This document shows, one piece after another, positions 1 through 9,312 of a stretch of 14,963 nt of DNA. This DNA is from Bacteroidota bacterium (GTDB lineage Bacteria; Bacteroidota; Bacteroidia; CAILMK01), in assembly GCA_013287095.1 (NCBI GenBank), contig JABDEJ010000058.1:1-14963 (forward strand). Direction: 5' to 3'. The notes under the pieces were generated by a model. That model had not been told where the DNA came from, did not search any database, and saw only the letters and a list, made by a program, of their open reading frames with translations. Both the position numbers and the translations under genes were made by a program. Within the stretch, counting starts at the first letter, position 1, and every line of letters starts with the position of its first letter.

Positions 1-1764
1 GTCCGTGATGACCGGTGAAGACCTGCCATCAGGTTCCATTACCAGCGATGAATCAATTATATTCCCGTTTGAATCGTATTGATAATTACCCCAGTAAAAA
101 ACATTTGTTCTTACATTCCCAAAGTTGTTTGTCATCCTTGTAAAAACAGGAGAAGTTTGAGACCCGGTATTTTTATAATAAACAAAATTACCTGAATCAG
201 ACCCCAAAACGAGATCGAACAAAGTATCGCTACTGATATGAGCAATACAAGGCGCGCTATAACTTCCCGCAGAAATACCCTGAAAATCAATACTTATCAG
301 TTGCATTTTCAGGGATCCACCTGAATCTGAAACGTTTTTAAAGAACATGATTTTACCATCCTGTCTGCCCAAAAGCATATCCGGCCTTCCATCACCGTCA
401 ATATCGCCAAATGTTGGGGCTGTATATGACAGTTGGTATTTTGTAACAGATGCAAAGTCATTATCTACTTTTTCAAATACGGCCTTGTCGGGCGTTCCGA
501 TATTTTTATATAAGGACAGATGGTCATATTCATATCCATTGGAAGGATTTGCCCTGGATGAAATAACGAGATCCATAAGCCCATCATGGTTATAGTCCAC
601 AAAAGCCGGAGCGGCATGCTCTCCGTCATCTACCATGGAGCCTTGTAGAAAATTATCTGTAACAAACTGAAAATGATCTCCTTGTTTTAATCCCGTGTTT
701 TTGTAAAGATAGGTTTTATGGGACTTAGGATCATCTGAATAATCACCGGGCGCGATGACGATATCTTTAAGACTGTCGCCGGTTGCTTCTACATTATATG
801 GACAGGGATAGGCCCCCATTGAAATTATATTTCCCGAGCCAGCCAAAGCCTGTTCAAAACTCACCATTGTATCATTCTTTGATTCCACAAGACCATTCGA
901 AATACGCCCGTTTGTTAATTGGACCAGCCCATTCACATAAATATTACCGTATAGAACATCTTTATCCCCGTCATTGTCAAGATCTATCGCAAGCAAGGAA
1001 GAACTGCCATGCGCTTCTATCATTTTACCGCATCCATATTGGATTCTTACCGGAGGAATGGCACTGGTCTGAGAGAACCTGCCCCAGCAAATAGTTGGGT
1101 TGGTAAAAATAAGGCTATCAAGACTATATCCTTGTTCAACGGCCATATTTTTATACCAGAAAGCCCCTTGTTGCGCTACATCAAATGCAATGATATCAAT
1201 GTCGCCATCTCCGTCAATATCAGTAATAATCGGGATATCTGTAGTAGAGGCAAAAATGGGATAATACTGACCGGGCGCATACTTGTAACCCAAAAGATTT
1301 TTGGTAACATTTTTGAATTTAAGTCCATTCTGGTCTGAAATATTTTCATACACATCAATGCCATCCTGGAAGGTTGAAGCAGAACTGGAATAAGTGAAAA
1401 TATCGGGTTTGCCATCGTTATTATAATCCACCAGCAGCGCCCAGTATTGCAATGGTGGAAAAAGGGATTCATAATCAGGGGCATAAGTGTATTGGCCCTT
1501 TCCAACATTTAGAAAAGTCAGTATCCTGTTGTCCCCTATCCCGGGTTCAAATACAAAAATATCCAAAAGGCCATCGCCGTTCAGGTCTATATTAGAGAAT
1601 TGCGGGTTTACCCATCCGCCACACCAGGGATTGTTGATGGTATCATTAGCCGAATCCAGGACCAAAGCCCCTTGCGGATTGGCATAAAGCCTTATGTTCT
1701 GGGCTTTGGTATTTGTAATTCCGACAAACAGAATGAATATCGCAAACCAATTGAATCCCTTCAT
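1..1764 (-). CDS. Secreted FG-GAP/VCBS beta-propeller protein, 3' end cut by the window edge
   Basis: An open frame runs without interruption from ATG at 1764 to the left edge, giving 588 residues; the C-terminus lies outside. The first ~22 residues are a signal peptide (hydrophobic core, then TKAQ). Calcium-binding-type Asp motifs of FG-GAP/VCBS repeats appear at about residues 60 (DLNGDGLLD), 113, 182, 261, 390 and 454, most followed by a hydrophobic strand. Such repeats fold as propeller blades, often in adhesins or exported binding proteins; the ligand here is unknown. It is the closest paralogue of the 814-aa gene just upstream (shared NPWCGGW near the N-terminus and SNIDLNGDGLLD), with an 8-bp gap, so it is the fourth gene of the same operon. 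Its paralogues end in a T9SS sorting domain, and one is expected beyond the edge (inference). No Shine-Dalgarno sequence is visible. A Cys pair at 226 and 245 is shared with all three neighbours. Confidence 0.9.
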   Translation of the reverse strand, partial: MKGFNWFAIFILFVGITNTKAQNIRLYANPQGALVLDSANDTINNPWCGGWVNPQFSNIDLNGDGLLDIFVFEPGIGDNRILTFLNVGKGQYTYAPDYESLFPPLQYWALLVDYNNDGKPDIFTYSSSASTFQDGIDVYENISDQNGLKFKNVTKNLLGYKYAPGQYYPIFASTTDIPIITDIDGDGDIDIIAFDVAQQGAFWYKNMAVEQGYSLDSLIFTNPTICWGRFSQTSAIPPVRIQYGCGKMIEAHGSSSLLAIDLDNDGDKDVLYGNIYVNGLVQLTNGRISNGLVESKNDTMVSFEQALAGSGNIISMGAYPCPYNVEATGDSLKDIVIAPGDYSDDPKSHKTYLYKNTGLKQGDHFQFVTDNFLQGSMVDDGEHAAPAFVDYNHDGLMDLVISSRANPSNGYEYDHLSLYKNIGTPDKAVFEKVDNDFASVTKYQLSYTAPTFGDIDGDGRPDMLLGRQDGKIMFFKNVSDSGGSLKMQLISIDFQGISAGSYSAPCIAHISSDTLFDLVLGSDSGNFVYYKNTGSQTSPVFTRMTNNFGNVRTNVFYWGNYQYDSNGNIIDSSLVMEPDGRSSPVITD

Positions 1765-1772
1765 ATACAGGG

Positions 1773-4217
1773 CTATCTTGTTATGACCAATTTCCCGCCG
1801 GAATAATAATGATCATTTGTGGTAATACTTACAAAATACACGCCGGGCGCAAAACCCATTGTAGATATTTGTTGCTTACCGGTACCGGGCACCATCAAAA
1901 AAGAGTTTGCGGTGACCGTTTTTCCCATTACATCAATGATATTCACTTCTGCGTTCTGCGGTTGTAAAGCATTGTAATACTGCAAAACCACTTTATCCTT
2001 AGCAGGGTTTGGGTACAGGCTGAACATAGAACTGAATGAAGGAGGGGCTTGCACGGCGCTGTTATGGAGCTTGGTCAGTGTCACTTGTTTGGACCCGAAG
2101 TATTGTATGCCTCCAACATAATTCCCAACCAGGAGTTCGGGCAGGCCATCGTTGTCAAGATCGGCAGCCGCAGGCATGGCATAAGACCCCAGTTTTTTGT
2201 CTTCTTTTGCGTGCTTAAGAGTATTGTATATTACAGTATCTGTGCGTACAAATGGGCCATTTATATTATCGGTAATATTGAAATAAAAATACATTTCGCC
2301 ACCGGTACTTCCAACAACCAGATCTTGTTTGCCATTGTGGTCCAGATCAGCAATTGTCGGGAATGACCTTGAATAATTTTCATATATCATCGAATCTATT
2401 GGATTTCCGTTTGAATCATAGTGCCAGGGCCATAAATAATAATAATTTAAATTAATCTTACCAAAACTATTGGTGATCAATTTGAATTGTGGCGATTTTT
2501 TTGACCCGATATTTTTATAATAACCAATAGTGCCTGTATCACCGCCCAATAAAAGGTCGTACAAGGAATCGCTGCTGATATGCGCCAGGCAAGGCGCGCT
2601 ATACTCACCCGACTGGATATTTGGAAGAGAATCGCTTATAAGTTTCCATTGGATTGTATTCTCGGAATCGCTCATGTTTTTGAAATACATCACCTTTCCG
2701 CTCGTGCTTCCTATGAACATATCCGGCCTGCCATCGCCGTCAAGGTCAGCAAATGTGGGTGCGAGAAAGGTTAGCTTAAATCTTTTCAGCGAACCAAAAT
2801 CATCATCAACTTTCTCATAGACCGCCTTGTCTTTTGATCCGATATTCTTATAAAGTTCCAGGTGGTCGTAGGCGTTCGGGTTGCCGTCCCCATAGCCGGG
2901 TGGTTGGATCACAAACGGAAAATTTGGGCTGGTATACCCTCCGGTTGGGTTGGCCCGTGTGCCGATCACCAGGTCCATCAGGCTGTCATTGTTATAATCT
3001 AAAAATGCGGGGGCTGCATGTTCACCATAATCCAGCATGGTTTCCTGTAGGAAATTATCCGTAACAAATTCAAAATGATTGCCAGGGCCTTGTTCGCCTG
3101 TATTCCGGTATAAGTATGTTTTGTGGTCAGCTACTGTCCCTGTATCAAGGAAAGGGGCCGTAATAAGGTCGGGAAGATTATCTGACGTTCCATCAGCCAG
3201 ATAAGCAGCCGGGAAAAGGGGCACATTTACTTTATGGCTGTCGCCAATAAACGCGGAATCAAGGGCTACAATGGTATCATGTTTGTTTTTTACGACACCG
3301 GATTCGATCCGCCCATTCGTCATTTGAACAATGAAACTATTGTACATATTGCCATAGAGCATATCCATGTCCCCGTCATTGTCCATATCAATGGCAAGCA
3401 TGGTAGAAGCGCCATGTTCGTTTTGGTTCATGGCAGCGCCACAGCCAAAAGGTGACCATGCCGAAGCTGCATGTATTTTTACAGTGCTGTCAACCGTAAA
3501 TCCATACCAGGTTGCAAAACCGCCCCATGCACAAGCAGGACTTGTGAAATCGAGACTATCAAGGCTTTCGCCCTTTTCCACAGCATTGTTTTGAAAATAA
3601 TGGGCTGTTTGATACTCAGGGTCAAATTCTATGATGTCAATATCCCCATCCCCATCAATATCGGCAATCGCGGGAATCGTTGTGGGAGTGGAAAATATTT
3701 GCGTCATGAAAGAGCCATAACTATAACCCAACTGCCCTCCTATGGGCGTCACCCGCTTAAATTTCAATCCCCCTGCATCAGAAATATTTTCAAAAACATC
3801 TATCCCCGATCCTGCTTCGGCATACGTGAAAATATCAGGTTTGCCGTCTTTGTTATAGTCTACCAATAAAGCCCAATCACGCAATGGCGGGAAATAAGAT
3901 TCATAATCGGGGGCATATTGGTATTGGCCGTTCCCAAGGTTGATAAAAGTGAGAACCCTGTTATCATTCCCAAATTCATACGTACTTACACCTGGCAAAA
4001 AAACAAATAAGTCCAGCAACCCATCCCCGTTCAGGTCTATATTGGAAAACTCCGGGTTCAGCCATCCGCCGCACCAGGGGTTGAGCAATGTGTCCTTATT
4101 GGCATCCAGCACATCGGCATTGCCCCTCGGGCTCGCATACAGCCTGATATTCTGGGCCTGGCTTTTTACAGTAAATAAGCATAGAACCAAAACAAGAACC
4201 GTAAATATTGATTTCAT
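1773..4217 (-). CDS. Secreted FG-GAP/VCBS beta-propeller protein with T9SS type A sorting domain (814 aa)
   Basis: The signal peptide covers residues 1-22 (hydrophobic core ending SQAQ). Eight Asp-rich FG-GAP/VCBS motifs lie at about residues 61, 120, 186, 277, 407, 491, 624 and 686; the last is degenerate, with Glu in the final position. They are compatible with a calcium-stabilised beta-propeller of seven or so blades. Residues ~733-814 form the sorting tail: LYPNP start, a central DVMGKTV strand and GVYFVSI near the end, matching the Por secretion-tail family (TIGR04183). The protein should therefore cross the inner membrane by Sec and the outer membrane by T9SS, ending on the surface or outside. 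It is third in the operon, 15 bp after the 838-aa gene and 8 bp before the truncated one, its closest relative. Residues ~425-450 form a Pro/Gly/Asn-rich insertion that the relative lacks. Substrate or binding partner is unknown. Confidence 0.95.
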   Translation of the reverse strand: MKSIFTVLVLVLCLFTVKSQAQNIRLYASPRGNADVLDANKDTLLNPWCGGWLNPEFSNIDLNGDGLLDLFVFLPGVSTYEFGNDNRVLTFINLGNGQYQYAPDYESYFPPLRDWALLVDYNKDGKPDIFTYAEAGSGIDVFENISDAGGLKFKRVTPIGGQLGYSYGSFMTQIFSTPTTIPAIADIDGDGDIDIIEFDPEYQTAHYFQNNAVEKGESLDSLDFTSPACAWGGFATWYGFTVDSTVKIHAASAWSPFGCGAAMNQNEHGASTMLAIDMDNDGDMDMLYGNMYNSFIVQMTNGRIESGVVKNKHDTIVALDSAFIGDSHKVNVPLFPAAYLADGTSDNLPDLITAPFLDTGTVADHKTYLYRNTGEQGPGNHFEFVTDNFLQETMLDYGEHAAPAFLDYNNDSLMDLVIGTRANPTGGYTSPNFPFVIQPPGYGDGNPNAYDHLELYKNIGSKDKAVYEKVDDDFGSLKRFKLTFLAPTFADLDGDGRPDMFIGSTSGKVMYFKNMSDSENTIQWKLISDSLPNIQSGEYSAPCLAHISSDSLYDLLLGGDTGTIGYYKNIGSKKSPQFKLITNSFGKINLNYYYLWPWHYDSNGNPIDSMIYENYSRSFPTIADLDHNGKQDLVVGSTGGEMYFYFNITDNINGPFVRTDTVIYNTLKHAKEDKKLGSYAMPAAADLDNDGLPELLVGNYVGGIQYFGSKQVTLTKLHNSAVQAPPSFSSMFSLYPNPAKDKVVLQYYNALQPQNAEVNIIDVMGKTVTANSFLMVPGTGKQQISTMGFAPGVYFVSITTNDHYYSGGKLVITR

Positions 4218-4232
4218 AAGGTTTGTTGCATT

Positions 4233-6749
4233 TTATTTTTCTATGATTAATTTGTTGCTGTACATCATTTGTGCCCCTGAATATAATGCAACAATATATA
4301 TGCCATTCGTTAATCCTTTCGTTGATAGTTGCTCATACCCGGTACCATTTTGAAGCACGAAAGCATCGGATAAAATCTGCCTCCCCACCATATCGGTAAC
4401 AACCAAAATGACGCTCTGTTGGATATCTGGATTGTTGTATTTAAGTGTAACCATATCTCCTGCAGGATTCGGAAATAAAGCCAAACCAACCGGGTTATGT
4501 GGCTCAGCTTCATCAATTGACGTATTGCTCAGGGTCTCAAAACCTTTGTTTGCACTTCCCAGGAAAATAAGGCCACCCCTGATACAGCCAAGCATAATAT
4601 CAGGATAACCATCCTGGTCCAGATCTGCAACAGCAGGTATGATATAGGTACTTAGATTTCGGTTACTATCCACTACATTGTCTCCATTGTCCCAAATCAG
4701 GATTTTGTTTTTTTCAATGAGTGGCTGGATGGTATCAAAATCATGAAAATACCACAGATTGCCTTTTTCATCTCCAAGGAGCATATCCAGTTTGCCATCT
4801 TTATCCATATCAGCAACACAAGGCGCTGTTTGTAATTCGTACGATGCAGAGGTAGCGTTAAGCCCCCCGAGTTCGCTGGTAACTGAATCAAAATAAGGTA
4901 CATTGTCAGATCCCGGCAGATAGCCAGCGCAACGATAATAACTGATGATGCCGTAATTGCTGCCAATGATCAGGTCCGTTTTGCCATCGCCGTTTATATC
5001 GGCAGCCGTAGGCGCACTGTTGGTGCCTCCAACATTAATAGGTTGTAATTTGCCAGATGGGTGAGATACATATTGCAAGGTATTCGCAGATAGTTGAAAA
5101 TCAGCAGCGCTCCCTTTTTTGCTCCTGTCTTTAAAGTACATAACATCACCTGACGCATTTCCAATCACTAAATCTGTGGTACTGTCCTTCGCATTGAAAT
5201 ACGCAGTTGGAATAGGCCAGTAAATATTACTTTTCAATTTTGAAAAGCCAAGGTAATCATCTGTTTGAAATAATAAATACGGCTTGGAGCCAGGTGTTTT
5301 TCCGGCTTTGTTCAGATACAATATAAGGTGGCTAAACCCATTCACAGCGCCTCCGTCTCTTACGGCGACAATAAGGTCTTTTCGTCCGTCTTTATCCACA
5401 TCAATAAAGCAAGGCGCCGAATTGATGCCCCAATCTACCATAGTATTCAGCAAAAAATCTTTTGATTCAAGATTGAAAACATTTGATGCCCCTCCAGGGG
5501 AAGACGTTTTTGTTCCCTCATTTTTATAGTACCAGACATTGTGAATCCTATCCACTACAAACGAGTCCTGAAATCCGGTAGGCTGTCCGGCAGCGACGAT
5601 AAGATCATTTAAGGTATCGTGGTTGACATCTAGCCAGGATGCCGTTGGCATGTTGTGAATAATTGATGGATAACCAACAGGGAATACATTGTTGTTTCTG
5701 GGAACCAGGTTGATAATCGTATCAAATAAATACCCCCCTTTCTTCAGTTTAGGGTTACCCCTGTCAATATACCCGTTTTCAATAAAGGCAAGGGAATCAT
5801 TAAGCCCATCTCCAAGCAGTAAATCAATATCCCCATCACAATCCACATCAAAAGCACACAGGGAATTATAGGAATGCGCCCCTGAACTGTGAACCTTATA
5901 CTCTGAGGTATCCGGATCATAAGTCCCGGTCCAGGCCGGCTGATTATCCGACTTCTTTTCACAGTCGAAAGGGACGTATAGGTGTGATGTGGATTCTGTG
6001 AAATAGCCCCAGCATTTTTTAGTGAACCAGAAATCCAGGCTGTCTTTTCCTTTTCCCTGGTTTCTGAAAAACTGAAGCGAAGTAAGGTTTTGATCAAAGC
6101 CAAGAATGTCAAGGTATCCATGATGGTCAACGTCAACAAACTGTGGATTGGAGTTGGTGGCTATGTCAATCTCCTGTCTGTTGTTCATTGAATCCCGGAA
6201 ATACAATGTGTCGGCTACATTCTGAAAACGAGGCGTGAACAGCTTTGTTGAAGGATCAATATAAGAAGTGTTTTTATAGGCCGTAATGCAGGTTTTTCGG
6301 GCGAAATTGGCAGTAAAAAGATCTGGCAGGCCGTCCTGGTTGTAATCGGCCAATTGCACCCATTGTGATACATTTTGGGGAAAAGCATAATGGTATTGCG
6401 GGGCATATATGTATGAAATGGATTTATTGGTACGCCCTTTGAAAAGAAAGAACTGGTTTTCGAAAAATTCGCGATCATATACATAAAGGTCCTGAATTCC
6501 GTCGCCATTAAAATCAATATTAAAAAATGTGGCGTTGTTAAAACCCCCGGTAAATGGGTTCAGCAAGGTGTCAAATTTTGCTTTTGGGTCAGAATAATTA
6601 ACCATCAGGCTCGCAGGGTCATCCACATCCGGCTGTACCACACGGATATAGTTTGATTGGTAGTAAACCGGGGAAACCTGTGCATTGGCCTGGAAAAATG
6701 CAAATAAATAGCATAAAGATAATCCAAAAGCCTGCTGGAATGATTTCAT
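4233..6749 (-). CDS. Secreted FG-GAP/VCBS beta-propeller protein with T9SS type A sorting domain (838 aa)
   Basis: The signal peptide spans residues 1-24, ending ANAQ before the mature VSPVYY start. Nine DxDxDGxxD-type motifs sit at about residues 79, 135, 206, 301, 374, 450, 584, 648 and 709; those at 206 and 374 are degenerate (His or Thr in ligand positions). Many blades share the pattern AP followed by an Asp motif and a (L/I)(I/L)xG strand. The sorting tail is ~757-838 (LFPNPAGD, VTDMVGRQ, NGIYIVAL). By eye it is at least two-thirds identical to the 834-aa protein upstream and much less similar to the two downstream copies. It begins 13 bp after that gene and ends 15 bp before the next, so all are probably cotranscribed. 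The conserved Cys pair is C246 and C263. Role: an exported, probably surface-bound propeller; no enzymatic motif is recognised. Confidence 0.95.
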   Translation of the reverse strand: MKSFQQAFGLSLCYLFAFFQANAQVSPVYYQSNYIRVVQPDVDDPASLMVNYSDPKAKFDTLLNPFTGGFNNATFFNIDFNGDGIQDLYVYDREFFENQFFLFKGRTNKSISYIYAPQYHYAFPQNVSQWVQLADYNQDGLPDLFTANFARKTCITAYKNTSYIDPSTKLFTPRFQNVADTLYFRDSMNNRQEIDIATNSNPQFVDVDHHGYLDILGFDQNLTSLQFFRNQGKGKDSLDFWFTKKCWGYFTESTSHLYVPFDCEKKSDNQPAWTGTYDPDTSEYKVHSSGAHSYNSLCAFDVDCDGDIDLLLGDGLNDSLAFIENGYIDRGNPKLKKGGYLFDTIINLVPRNNNVFPVGYPSIIHNMPTASWLDVNHDTLNDLIVAAGQPTGFQDSFVVDRIHNVWYYKNEGTKTSSPGGASNVFNLESKDFLLNTMVDWGINSAPCFIDVDKDGRKDLIVAVRDGGAVNGFSHLILYLNKAGKTPGSKPYLLFQTDDYLGFSKLKSNIYWPIPTAYFNAKDSTTDLVIGNASGDVMYFKDRSKKGSAADFQLSANTLQYVSHPSGKLQPINVGGTNSAPTAADINGDGKTDLIIGSNYGIISYYRCAGYLPGSDNVPYFDSVTSELGGLNATSASYELQTAPCVADMDKDGKLDMLLGDEKGNLWYFHDFDTIQPLIEKNKILIWDNGDNVVDSNRNLSTYIIPAVADLDQDGYPDIMLGCIRGGLIFLGSANKGFETLSNTSIDEAEPHNPVGLALFPNPAGDMVTLKYNNPDIQQSVILVVTDMVGRQILSDAFVLQNGTGYEQLSTKGLTNGIYIVALYSGAQMMYSNKLIIEK

Positions 6750-6762
6750 CAGCTATGGCATA

Positions 6763-9267
6763 TTATTTATCAATGACCAATTTATTGCTGAACAGAAGCT
6801 GACCGCCTGATACCACGTTCACGATATATATACCTGCCGCCAACCCGTTTGTTGAAAATTGTTCATCCCCTTTTCCATTTTGCATTAGAAACTGATTCGA
6901 TATTACCTGTCTGCCAAGCATATCTGTCACTATCAACATGACATTATTTTGCTTTTCAAGATTATTATATCCAAGTGTGACCATATCCCTTGCCGGGTTG
7001 GGAAACAGTGACATGCCCATGGGATTGTAAGGCGCCGTTTCATCAATAGTAGAATTTCGAAGATTTTCATAACCATTATTAGAACTGGCTAAAAATATCA
7101 ACCCGCCCCTGATACAGCCCAGCATAATATCTGGGTAACCATCCTGGTCCAGATCGGCGACAGCAGGAACAATATAGGTACTCAGGTTCCGGTTGCTATC
7201 CACTGCATTGGCCCCATTGTCCCATATCATTATTTTGTTTTTTTCAATAAGCGGCTGGATGGTATCAAAATCATGAAAATACCAAAGGTTGCCCGCTTCA
7301 TCCCCGAGCAGCATATCCAGTTTGCCATCCTTATCCATATCTGCTACACAGGGCGTTGTTTGGTGTTCACCACCTGAAACGGTATCGATGCCGCCTAATA
7401 CGTTGGTGACCGAATCAAAATAAGGCACATTGTCAGATCCCGGCAGATACCCGATACAGCGGTAATAACTAATGTTTCCATAATTACTGCCAATGATCAG
7501 GTCCGTTTTGCCATCGCCGTTTATATCCGCCGCGGTTGGGGCACTATTGGTACCTCCAACGTTAATGGGTAGCAGTTTGCCAGTGCGGTGTGACACATAT
7601 TGCAATGTGCTTGTAGAAAGCTGAAAATCAGCAGGATTGCTGCCAGTACTGCGGTCTTTATAATACATAACACCACCGGAAGCATTGCCTATCAAAAGAT
7701 CGGTCTTGCCATCTTTAGTGTTCAGATATGCTGCAGGAATAGGCACATAAATATCTTTTTGCAGTTTCGAAAAACCCAGGTAATCATCTGTATTAAACAA
7801 CAGATAAGGTTTAGAACCCGGTGTTTTTCCCGGCTTGTTCAGATACAGCACCAGGTGGCTGAAACCGTTCTTTGCACCACCGTCTTCTACTGCCACAATC
7901 AGGTCCTTACGACCATCTTTGTCCACGTCAATAAAGCAGGGAGCAGAATTGATACCCCAATCCACCATGGTATTTTGCAAAAAATCTTTGGTTGAGAGGT
8001 TGAAAACATTTGATGCACCTCCAGGTGAAGATGCTTTGCTTCCTTCATTGTTATAGTACCAGATATTGTGAATTCTATTAACGACATAAGAGTCATTAAA
8101 GGAGGTAGGCTGCCCGGATGCCACAATCAGGTCATTTAATGTATCATGGTTTATGTCAAGCCATGACGCCGTTGGCATACTGTTGATAACAGACGGTACC
8201 TGCACCGGGAAATAATCATTATTATGATTATAGCTTATGTTTATCATCGTGTCTTTATGATAGCTATGGTTTCCATTTATATTGCCGTTTTCGAGGAAGG
8301 CGAGCGAATCATTAAGTCCATCGCCAAGCAGCAGGTCTATATCCCCGTCACAATCCACATCAAATGCACACATGGAATTATAAAAATGAGCAGCAGAGCT
8401 TTTGTAGGCAGGATCGGGATCATATCTGCCAGTGTAATTAACTGGATTGCCATGTGAATCATGCTCGCAGTCCCATGGTGTGTAAAGGTGCTGTATAAAC
8501 TCGGTAAAATATCCCCAGCATTCCTTGGTGTACCAAAAGCTAAGACTGTCAGTTCCAAGGCCACGGTTCCTGTAAAACCTTGGCGAGACCAGGTAAATAT
8601 CCCAGGCAAGGATATCAAGATGCCCATCCTTGTCTATATCTACAAACTGAGGGTTTGAAGCGGTACTGACATCAATTTCCTGCCTTGTCCCTGTATCCGT
8701 AATGTAATATAAGGGATCAGCGGCCACTGTAAACTGGTTTATGTAGTTTCCGGAAGTCTGGTCCCGATAGCTGGTATTTTTGTAAGCTTTGATACAAGTG
8801 TTGAATCTCTGTCTTGGGTCAGCCGTAAATAAATCCGGAAGTCCATCGTTATTATAATCTGCCAATTCGGCCCATCTGTTAACATCCTGAGGAAACTGGT
8901 AATGATATTGGGGTGCATAACGGTATGAAGTTGATTTATTGCTCAATCCCTGGAACAAAAAGAACTGGTTTTCGCCCAGTTCGCGGTCAAATACATAAAG
9001 GTCCTGGATACCGTCTCCGTTAAAATCAATATTGAAAAATGTTGCATTGTTCAACCCTCCTGTAAATGGGTTCAGCAAGGTGTCGTATTTCACCTTTTTG
9101 TTGGCATAGCTCACCAGGTCGTTATGGTTATAGGGCGGAATGTCGCTGGTATCATCCACATCAGGCTGCACGACACGGATATAGTTTGACGGGTAGAAGA
9201 CCGGAGAAACCTGCGCCCTGGATATTAACGGAAGAAAAGGCAATAAGAATACTAGAATTTTTTTCAT
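6763..9267 (-). CDS. Secreted FG-GAP/VCBS beta-propeller protein with T9SS type A sorting domain (834 aa), first gene of the operon
   Basis: The signal peptide is ~19 residues (ISRAQ before VSPVFY). Nine Asp-rich repeat motifs lie at about residues 81, 137, 210, 303, 371, 447, 581, 643 and 705; the one at 371 has Thr in place of the usual DG. A further decayed copy lies near 515-527. The C-terminal sorting domain is ~753-834 (LFPNPARD, VTDMLGRQ, GIYIVNV). Compared with the 838-aa neighbour it carries a ~10-residue insertion near 40-50 (SDIPPYNHND). It is the promoter-proximal gene of the four, starting 45 bp from the divergent murF. No TAnnTTTG promoter matching the consensus was found in that 45 bp, so the operon promoter may lie inside the start of murF. 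The conserved Cys pair is C250 and C267. Function beyond secretion and a propeller fold cannot be assigned. Confidence 0.95.
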   Translation of the reverse strand: MKKILVFLLPFLPLISRAQVSPVFYPSNYIRVVQPDVDDTSDIPPYNHNDLVSYANKKVKYDTLLNPFTGGLNNATFFNIDFNGDGIQDLYVFDRELGENQFFLFQGLSNKSTSYRYAPQYHYQFPQDVNRWAELADYNNDGLPDLFTADPRQRFNTCIKAYKNTSYRDQTSGNYINQFTVAADPLYYITDTGTRQEIDVSTASNPQFVDIDKDGHLDILAWDIYLVSPRFYRNRGLGTDSLSFWYTKECWGYFTEFIQHLYTPWDCEHDSHGNPVNYTGRYDPDPAYKSSAAHFYNSMCAFDVDCDGDIDLLLGDGLNDSLAFLENGNINGNHSYHKDTMINISYNHNNDYFPVQVPSVINSMPTASWLDINHDTLNDLIVASGQPTSFNDSYVVNRIHNIWYYNNEGSKASSPGGASNVFNLSTKDFLQNTMVDWGINSAPCFIDVDKDGRKDLIVAVEDGGAKNGFSHLVLYLNKPGKTPGSKPYLLFNTDDYLGFSKLQKDIYVPIPAAYLNTKDGKTDLLIGNASGGVMYYKDRSTGSNPADFQLSTSTLQYVSHRTGKLLPINVGGTNSAPTAADINGDGKTDLIIGSNYGNISYYRCIGYLPGSDNVPYFDSVTNVLGGIDTVSGGEHQTTPCVADMDKDGKLDMLLGDEAGNLWYFHDFDTIQPLIEKNKIMIWDNGANAVDSNRNLSTYIVPAVADLDQDGYPDIMLGCIRGGLIFLASSNNGYENLRNSTIDETAPYNPMGMSLFPNPARDMVTLGYNNLEKQNNVMLIVTDMLGRQVISNQFLMQNGKGDEQFSTNGLAAGIYIVNVVSGGQLLFSNKLVIDK

Positions 9268-9312
9268 ATCCCGATATTTTGACAGAATTTGCCATACAAT
9301 TTAAGCCATTCC
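9268..9312. other. Divergent intergenic region between the propeller operon and murF
   Basis: Only 45 bp separate the start codons of two divergent genes, so both promoters must lie here or overlap the coding sequences. Near-matches to TAnnTTTG exist (for example a TATTTTG at 9277-9283 on the plus strand), but none has both the right internal spacing and a TTG 19-21 nt upstream. No palindrome worth noting was seen. Confidence 0.5.

Noticed and set aside
1..1764. Frameshift or pseudogene at the left edge
   Set aside because: Reading the frame codon by codon from 1764 to 1 shows no stop and intact repeat motifs; it is truncated only by the window.
5744..6139. A 131-codon minus-strand frame inside the 838-aa gene
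   Set aside because: It is an alternative frame of a well-supported coding sequence, with no recognisable domain.
4960..7527. Insertion sequence or phage-related duplication as the source of the propeller repeats
   Set aside because: No transposase, integrase, terminal inverted repeats or target duplications are visible; the repeats are explained by paralogous coding sequence.
9289..9312. Eight-residue N-terminal extension of MurF from an upstream ATG
   Set aside because: The extra residues are not family-like, and the start at 9313 gives the usual MurF N-terminus.
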